Of a stretch of 9,948 bases of DNA, positions 5,755 to 9,948 are shown in pieces; within the stretch, counting starts at the first letter, position 1; each line of letters starts with the position of its first letter. The notes under the pieces are model-generated. The model was not told where the DNA came from and did not search any database. It was given only the letters and a program-made list of their open reading frames with translations. A program made the translations under genes and the position numbers. The DNA lies in NCBI GenBank assembly GCA_938048505.1, contig CALIUX010000166.1, positions 1-9,948 of the forward strand. The letters run 5' to 3'. This DNA comes from an uncultured Pseudomonadales bacterium. GTDB lineage: Bacteria; Pseudomonadota; Gammaproteobacteria; Pseudomonadales; Cellvibrionaceae.

Positions 5755-6252
5755 CTAGTGGCGATTGGATTGGCTGCTTTCTGGCTGGTATTTTATAGCA
5801 TTAATGATCCAAGTGGTTGTACCTGCCTCTGTGCGAACAACCGCTTCGTCATCGATGCTCTTGCCTAGTAGCGCTTTAGCCATCGGCGAATCAACAGAGA
5901 TGTAGTCTTTTTGGTCGAAGATCTCGTTATACCCTACAAGCCTCAAGGTCATGCATTGACCTTCTTCGCTTTCAATTTCGACCCATGCACCAAAAAATAC
6001 CCTGCCTTCTTGCTCGGGTTTATATTCGACAACTGTCAGCTCTTCTAGGCTCTTTCGTAAATAGCGTACTCGGCGATCGATTTCACGTAGCCTTTTTTTG
6101 TTGTACTGGTAATCAGCATTTTCACTACGATCGCCCAAGCTTGCTGCCCAAGAGACCTTTTTTGTCACATCAGGCCGTTCAACCCTCCAAAGGTGATCGA
6201 GCTCCTGTTGCAATGCGTTATAGCCATGTGGCGTGATTAGCGGAGTGCGCAC
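5755..6252 (-). CDS. greB: Transcription elongation factor GreB
   Basis: The product is 165 residues, slightly longer than E. coli GreB (158) because of a polar tail (PESSQSNRH). The N-terminal coiled coil carries RPDVTKKVSWAASLGDRSENADYQYNKKRLREIDRRVRYL, with the tip acidic residues Asp41 and Glu44 that reach the polymerase active site. The C-terminal FKBP-like domain has EGRVFFGAWVEIE and KDYISVDSPMAKALLGK. The sequence follows GreB rather than GreA throughout. GreB stimulates transcript cleavage in backtracked RNA polymerase. Translation starts at a GTG (6252) preceded 7 bases upstream by AAAAAGG; the position matches the family start. It lies 102 bases downstream of metW on the same strand and converges on tatD. 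Confidence 0.95.
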   Translation of the reverse strand: MRTPLITPHGYNALQQELDHLWRVERPDVTKKVSWAASLGDRSENADYQYNKKRLREIDRRVRYLRKSLEELTVVEYKPEQEGRVFFGAWVEIESEEGQCMTLRLVGYNEIFDQKDYISVDSPMAKALLGKSIDDEAVVRTEAGTTTWIINAIKYQPESSQSNRH

Positions 6253-6333
6253 AAACAGACCTTTTTGTTGTTTTTAATGAGTATTTTTCTTTGTTTTTTA
6301 TTAAACGTATGAGTTAAATGTTTTTTTGAGCTG

Positions 6334-6360
6334 CGTTAAGCGTGCTAATCGCGTTTAACG
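6334..6360 (-). repeat. Inverted repeat across the metW stop codon
   Basis: CGTTAA (6334-6339) and TTAACG (6355-6360) are exact inverted copies, with a further GCG/CGC pairing inside and two bulged bases. In the metW direction the structure is followed by an A-run rather than a T-run, so it is not a standard intrinsic terminator. The rest of the greB-metW gap (6253-6333) is very AT-rich with no clean promoter that I can identify. Confidence 0.35.
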
Positions 6361-6939
6361 CCTAATGCGATAAATGGCTGTCTCGCCAAACACATTGGGG
6401 CTAAGGGGGAGCAAAAACGATAAGCTTTCAGCGGCGACTTTGCGATCAATAATTCTAAAGTTGAGATCTTTGCATAACACTTCAAAATCTTTAAACGTAC
6501 AAAAGTGAATGTTGGGCGTGTTATACCATTCGTAGGGTAAAAGGTCTGATACGGGCATGCGCCCATTAACGGCAAGGTGCCAGCGCGCCCGCCAATGGCC
6601 AAAATTAGGGAAAGTGACAATGGCTTCTCTGCCAATGCGCATCATCTCTTTTAAAACCTTGTCGGGGTAGTGCATCGTTTGCAGGACTTGCGACATAATC
6701 ACTGTATCAAAGCTTTGATCAGCAAAGTTATTTAGGCCGTCATCTAAATTGTGCTCAATCACGCTTATGCCTTTTTGGACGCAGCTTAAGATGCCTGCTT
6801 CGCTAATTTCGAGACCATACCCTTTGATATTCTTTGTGCGCGTTAGGTGCGCTAATAGGCTGCCGTCGCCGCATCCTAAATCCAGTACGCGCGCACTGGG
6901 TTTGACCCAGCTATCGATAATCTGTTGGTCTAATCGCAT
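6355..6939 (-). CDS. metW: Methionine biosynthesis protein MetW (SAM-binding methyltransferase fold)
   Basis: The product is 194 residues, the normal MetW length. Methyltransferase motif I is [12 protein letters not shown] (18-29), with the acidic residue Glu44 at the end of the next strand (GYGLEIS). MetW hallmarks follow: [45 protein letters not shown] and [20 protein letters not shown]. MetW is needed with MetX for methionine synthesis in many proteobacteria and is thought to act with or stabilise the homoserine acyltransferase; its own chemistry is not well defined. The ATG at 6939 lies inside the end of metX (10-base overlap) with GGTGG about 7 bases upstream, so the two are translationally coupled. 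Confidence 0.95.
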   Translation of the reverse strand: MRLDQQIIDSWVKPSARVLDLGCGDGSLLAHLTRTKNIKGYGLEISEAGILSCVQKGISVIEHNLDDGLNNFADQSFDTVIMSQVLQTMHYPDKVLKEMMRIGREAIVTFPNFGHWRARWHLAVNGRMPVSDLLPYEWYNTPNIHFCTFKDFEVLCKDLNFRIIDRKVAAESLSFLLPLSPNVFGETAIYRIRR

Positions 6940-8078
6940 GATGAGGCCACCTTATTCATATAGCTTGCAAACAATGCTTCATAGCGTGGTTGATTGGGCA
7001 CCAAAAACGCATCATGGCCGTAGGGTGAAGCAATCTCTGCGTAAAAAACATTTTTGTCTGCGTGTAGCAGCGCTGAGGCGATTTCTTTAGAGCGCTCAGG
7101 TGCAAAGCGCCAATCGCTGTCAAATGCGATGACAGCAAAGTCACACTGCGCTTGTTCAAAAGCTTTGACGGGGTCATTGTCATATTCTCTTGCGAGGTCA
7201 AAGTAGTCGAGCGCGCGAGTCATAAGGATGTAGGTGTTGGCATCGAACGCTTGGGAAAACTTAGCCCCTTGGTAGCGTAAGTAGCTTTCGATCTGAAATT
7301 CGACAAGCTCATCGGTGCCTTGATTAAAATCACCAGAGCGTAATTCGCGTCCAAATTTTTGTCCCATACCATCATCAGAAAGGTAGGTGATGTGCCCAAT
7401 CATACGTGCGACAGATAAGCCAGACGCGGGCAGGGTATTGTGCTTTAAGTATTCACCCGCTTTAAATTCTGGGTCGCTTGTAATGGCTTGGCGTGCGGTT
7501 TGGTTAAAAGCAATGTTTTGTGCCGTAAGCTTCATCGCAGAGGCAATGACTACGCAGTGCCTTAGGCGGTCAGGGTATTCTAGCGCCCAGCGCATAGCTT
7601 GCATGCCGCCTAAGCTTCCGCCCACAACGGCTGCCCATTGATCAATGCCAAGCGCATCGGCAACACGGGCTTGGCTGTGTACCCAGTCTCTTACGCGCAA
7701 GGGCGGAAAATCGCTACCCCATACGGATTGCGTTTCTGGGTTGGTGTCGGTTGGCCCTGTTGAGCCGTGACAACCGCCTATGTTGTTTGTGCAGACAACA
7801 TAAAATTTATGGGTATCAATCGCTTTGCCGGGTCCAATATAGGCATCCCACCAGCCTGGCTTGCTGTCACCCTCGTGAAACCCTGCCGCGTGATGATGGC
7901 CCGACAGTGCATGACAGATTAAAACGGCATTGGATCGGTTTTCATTCAACGTGCCGTAGGTTTCGAAGGCAATCTGGTGTTCGCTTAGGGTCTTCCCGCA
8001 AGCGAGTGTAAAAGGTTCTTTGAAGTGAAGTGTTTGCGGGGCGACAAGCCCGATCGAGTCTTCAGAAGGTTTTGTCAT
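6930..8078 (-). CDS. metX: Homoserine O-acyltransferase MetX (acetyl or succinyl donor not settled)
   Basis: This 382-residue alpha/beta hydrolase fold enzyme transfers an acyl group from an acyl-CoA to homoserine, the first committed methionine step. The triad is visible: Ser155 in GGSLGGMQ, Asp322 in SDWRFAP and His355 in GHDAFL. Other signatures are [17 protein letters not shown] (50-66), [17 protein letters not shown] (73-89), [12 protein letters not shown] (98-109) and [16 protein letters not shown]. The sequence runs very close to Pseudomonas MetX, a group since assigned as succinyl-CoA users (metXS) despite the older acetyltransferase name, and the DWRF segment agrees with that group. 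I infer succinyl-CoA use, but sequence alone does not prove it. The ATG at 8078 fits the family start although no clear Shine-Dalgarno sequence precedes it. metW overlaps the 3' end. Confidence 0.95.
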   Translation of the reverse strand: MTKPSEDSIGLVAPQTLHFKEPFTLACGKTLSEHQIAFETYGTLNENRSNAVLICHALSGHHHAAGFHEGDSKPGWWDAYIGPGKAIDTHKFYVVCTNNIGGCHGSTGPTDTNPETQSVWGSDFPPLRVRDWVHSQARVADALGIDQWAAVVGGSLGGMQAMRWALEYPDRLRHCVVIASAMKLTAQNIAFNQTARQAITSDPEFKAGEYLKHNTLPASGLSVARMIGHITYLSDDGMGQKFGRELRSGDFNQGTDELVEFQIESYLRYQGAKFSQAFDANTYILMTRALDYFDLAREYDNDPVKAFEQAQCDFAVIAFDSDWRFAPERSKEIASALLHADKNVFYAEIASPYGHDAFLVPNQPRYEALFASYMNKVASSCD

Positions 8079-8108
8079 AGTGGTATGAAAGCAAGCCGTT
8101 TCTGTTGA

Positions 8109-8164
8109 GCTTAAAAGTAAGCGCCTAAATGCCAGTATTTAAACGTAAGCTTCTAGTCTAGGCG
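8109..8164 (-). repeat. Inverted repeats in the metX leader
   Basis: Two structures lie between the candidate promoter and the metX start. One is a 5-bp GCTTA/TAAGC hairpin with a 4-base loop (8109-8122). The other is a 6-bp CGCCTA/TAGGCG pair spanning 8122-8164. I cannot match them to a known SAM riboswitch fold, and no MetJ-box array is apparent. They may simply be chance structure. Confidence 0.25.
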
Positions 8165-8195
8165 TAGTGGTTTTACTGATGCTTTGTTGTATAAG

Positions 8196-8204
8196 TTTAT
8201 ATCA
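8196..8204 (-). promoter_or_regulatory. Candidate extended -10 promoter for metX-metW
   Basis: The minus strand reads TGATATAAA, a TGn extension plus five of six -10 bases. The predicted start near 8189 gives a leader of about 110 bases before metX. No -35 of quality is present at the usual spacing. It is the best promoter-like string in the 156-base moaD-metX gap. Confidence 0.4.
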
Positions 8205-8234
8205 GTCTTTTTGTAAAGAGGCAGTATACCGCGC

Positions 8235-8486
8235 TTAGCCACCCGTGACGGGTGGAAAAAATGCTACTTCATCCCCCGCTTTAATCAACGGGTTGCCAGT
8301 GACCATCTCATGGTTGAGTGCGCAAAGAATATGATTTTGTTCAATGGCTTGCCACTTTGGGCCTTGTGAGGCGAGCTGTGCCTTCAGCTCATCGAGTGTT
8401 AGACCATGATCACAGGGTAATTCGATAGCCTTTTGATTGACCGCTTCGCTTAGGGCACCAAAAAAGCAGACTGTAATGTTACTCAT
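8235..8486 (-). CDS. moaD: Molybdopterin synthase small, sulfur-carrier subunit MoaD
   Basis: The product is 83 residues with a ubiquitin-like beta-grasp layout: [21 protein letters not shown] at the start, then [11 protein letters not shown], then the C-terminal [13 protein letters not shown]. The terminal Gly-Gly is the residue pair that is adenylated by MoeB and thiocarboxylated to donate sulfur to precursor Z in the MoaD-MoaE complex. The ending FFPPVTGG is typical of MoaD rather than ThiS. The ATG at 8486 overlaps the end of moaC by 8 bases (ATGAGTAA), indicating translational coupling. moaE, usually next, is absent: the following gene is metX after 156 bases. Confidence 0.92.
   Translation of the reverse strand: MSNITVCFFGALSEAVNQKAIELPCDHGLTLDELKAQLASQGPKWQAIEQNHILCALNHEMVTGNPLIKAGDEVAFFPPVTGG
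8239..8255. repeat. 17-bp palindrome at the 3' end of moaD
   Basis: CCACCCGT (8239-8246) and ACGGGTGG (8248-8255) are exact inverted copies around one base. On the minus strand it encodes the PPVTGG tail of MoaD and ends just before the stop codon. As RNA it would form a GC-rich 7-bp stem with a 3-base loop. There is no T-run after it in the moaD direction, so it would stabilise or pause rather than terminate by the classic mechanism. Confidence 0.6.
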
Positions 8487-8997
8487 TAGGTTCTACCGCT
8501 GTATCGCACTCTGGGTTGATCCAGTGCCCGTTTTTACCGCCTGTTTTTTCAGCAAGCGTTACACCGTGCAGTGTCATTGTTTTATCAACTGCTTTGCACA
8601 TGTCGTAAAGTGTTAGGCCAGCAATGCTTGCAGCAGTGAGGGCCTCCATTTCAACACCGGTCTTGCCGGCAAGCTTGCATATGGCCTCAATACGGACACG
8701 GTTATTTTGAGGCTCAGACGTCAGAGATACTGCTATTTTTGTCAGCATTAAAGGATGACACAAAGGGATCAGCTGGCTCGTTTGCTTAGCGGCTTGTATC
8801 CCAGCAATTCTTGCTACGGCAAAGACATCGCCTTTTTTGTGTGTGCCAGAATCGATCATTGATAAGGTTTCTGGTTGCATTGACAGAAACCCAATAGCTG
8901 TAGCCGATCGCTCGGTGACCGCTTTTTGCCCCACATCAACCATATGCGCTTCGCCCGCTGCATTGAGATGTGTTAATGAAGACGTTGTCTGGCTCAT
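8479..8997 (-). CDS. moaC: Cyclic pyranopterin monophosphate synthase MoaC
   Basis: The product is 172 residues, a little longer than the roughly 160 typical of MoaC because of a tail after GGKNGHW. MoaC converts the MoaA product to cyclic pyranopterin monophosphate in molybdenum cofactor synthesis. Conserved stretches are [16 protein letters not shown] (19-34), [20 protein letters not shown] (54-73), LIPLCHPL (76-83), [14 protein letters not shown] (111-124), [10 protein letters not shown] (130-139) and [10 protein letters not shown] (148-157). The ATG at 8997 is chosen because AGGA lies 5 bases before it and the N-terminus then fits the family. A longer frame from a TTG at 9048 adds 17 unconserved residues. 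dapE ends 51 bases upstream on the same strand and moaD overlaps downstream. moaA is not in the window. Confidence 0.94.
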   Translation of the reverse strand: MSQTTSSLTHLNAAGEAHMVDVGQKAVTERSATAIGFLSMQPETLSMIDSGTHKKGDVFAVARIAGIQAAKQTSQLIPLCHPLMLTKIAVSLTSEPQNNRVRIEAICKLAGKTGVEMEALTAASIAGLTLYDMCKAVDKTMTLHGVTLAEKTGGKNGHWINPECDTAVEPNE

Positions 8998-9048
8998 AGG
9001 TGTCCTAAGTGGAGTGGCGATTGATCTGTAGTCAGGAGGCTGTAGCAA

Positions 9049-9948
<900 letters not shown>

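Noticed and set aside
6334..6360. Intrinsic terminator for metW
   Set aside because: The inverted repeat is followed by an A-run, not a T-run, in the metW direction.
8998..9048. Extended moaC start at a TTG
   Set aside because: The 17 extra residues are not family-like, and the ATG at 8997 has a good ribosome site.

Overview
The window is a chromosomal housekeeping stretch from a gammaproteobacterium, encoded on both strands, with no insertion sequence, prophage gene, CRISPR array, tRNA or rRNA that I can see. The protein set (RluA, HolB with a degenerate P-loop, a Pseudomonas-like PilZ, TatD, GreB, the MetX-MetW pair, MoaC/MoaD, DapE) fits a marine-type gammaproteobacterium on the Pseudomonas/Cellvibrio/Saccharophagus side rather than an enteric. 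This placement is an inference from protein resemblance and moderate base composition; no rRNA is present to settle it.

Layout, left to right. 1-1446 (minus) is the first 482 codons of an exported VIT + von Willebrand factor A protein whose 3' end lies off the left edge; a promoter with an embedded inverted repeat and a possible ribosome-site-masking hairpin lie upstream of it. 1652-2398 (minus) is an XRE-type HTH regulator, and 2468-3109 (minus) is rluA. Divergent from rluA, on the plus strand, run holB (3237-4235), a 306-base gap carrying a perfect 14-bp palindrome and a consensus -10 hexamer, then pilZ (4542-4892) and tatD (4914-5690). tatD ends in a four-copy 17-bp tandem repeat that fills the short gap to the convergent greB (5755-6252, minus). 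On the minus strand further right are metX-metW (6355-8078, overlapping by 10 bases), moaC-moaD (8235-8997, overlapping by 8 bases), and the C-terminal three quarters of dapE (9049 to the right edge).

Functional groups: holB (clamp-loader delta prime), pilZ (type IV pilus assembly) and tatD (TatD-family metallo-nuclease) are a conserved gammaproteobacterial neighbourhood, here without tmk immediately upstream of holB. metX and metW act in methionine synthesis from homoserine. moaC and moaD act in molybdopterin synthesis, and dapE in lysine/diaminopimelate synthesis. greB rescues backtracked RNA polymerase and rluA modifies 23S rRNA and tRNA.

I found no convincing new multi-gene system. The points most worth checking are the VIT/VWA exported protein with its regulated-looking upstream region, the palindrome plus promoter in front of pilZ, and the 17-bp minisatellite at the end of tatD.
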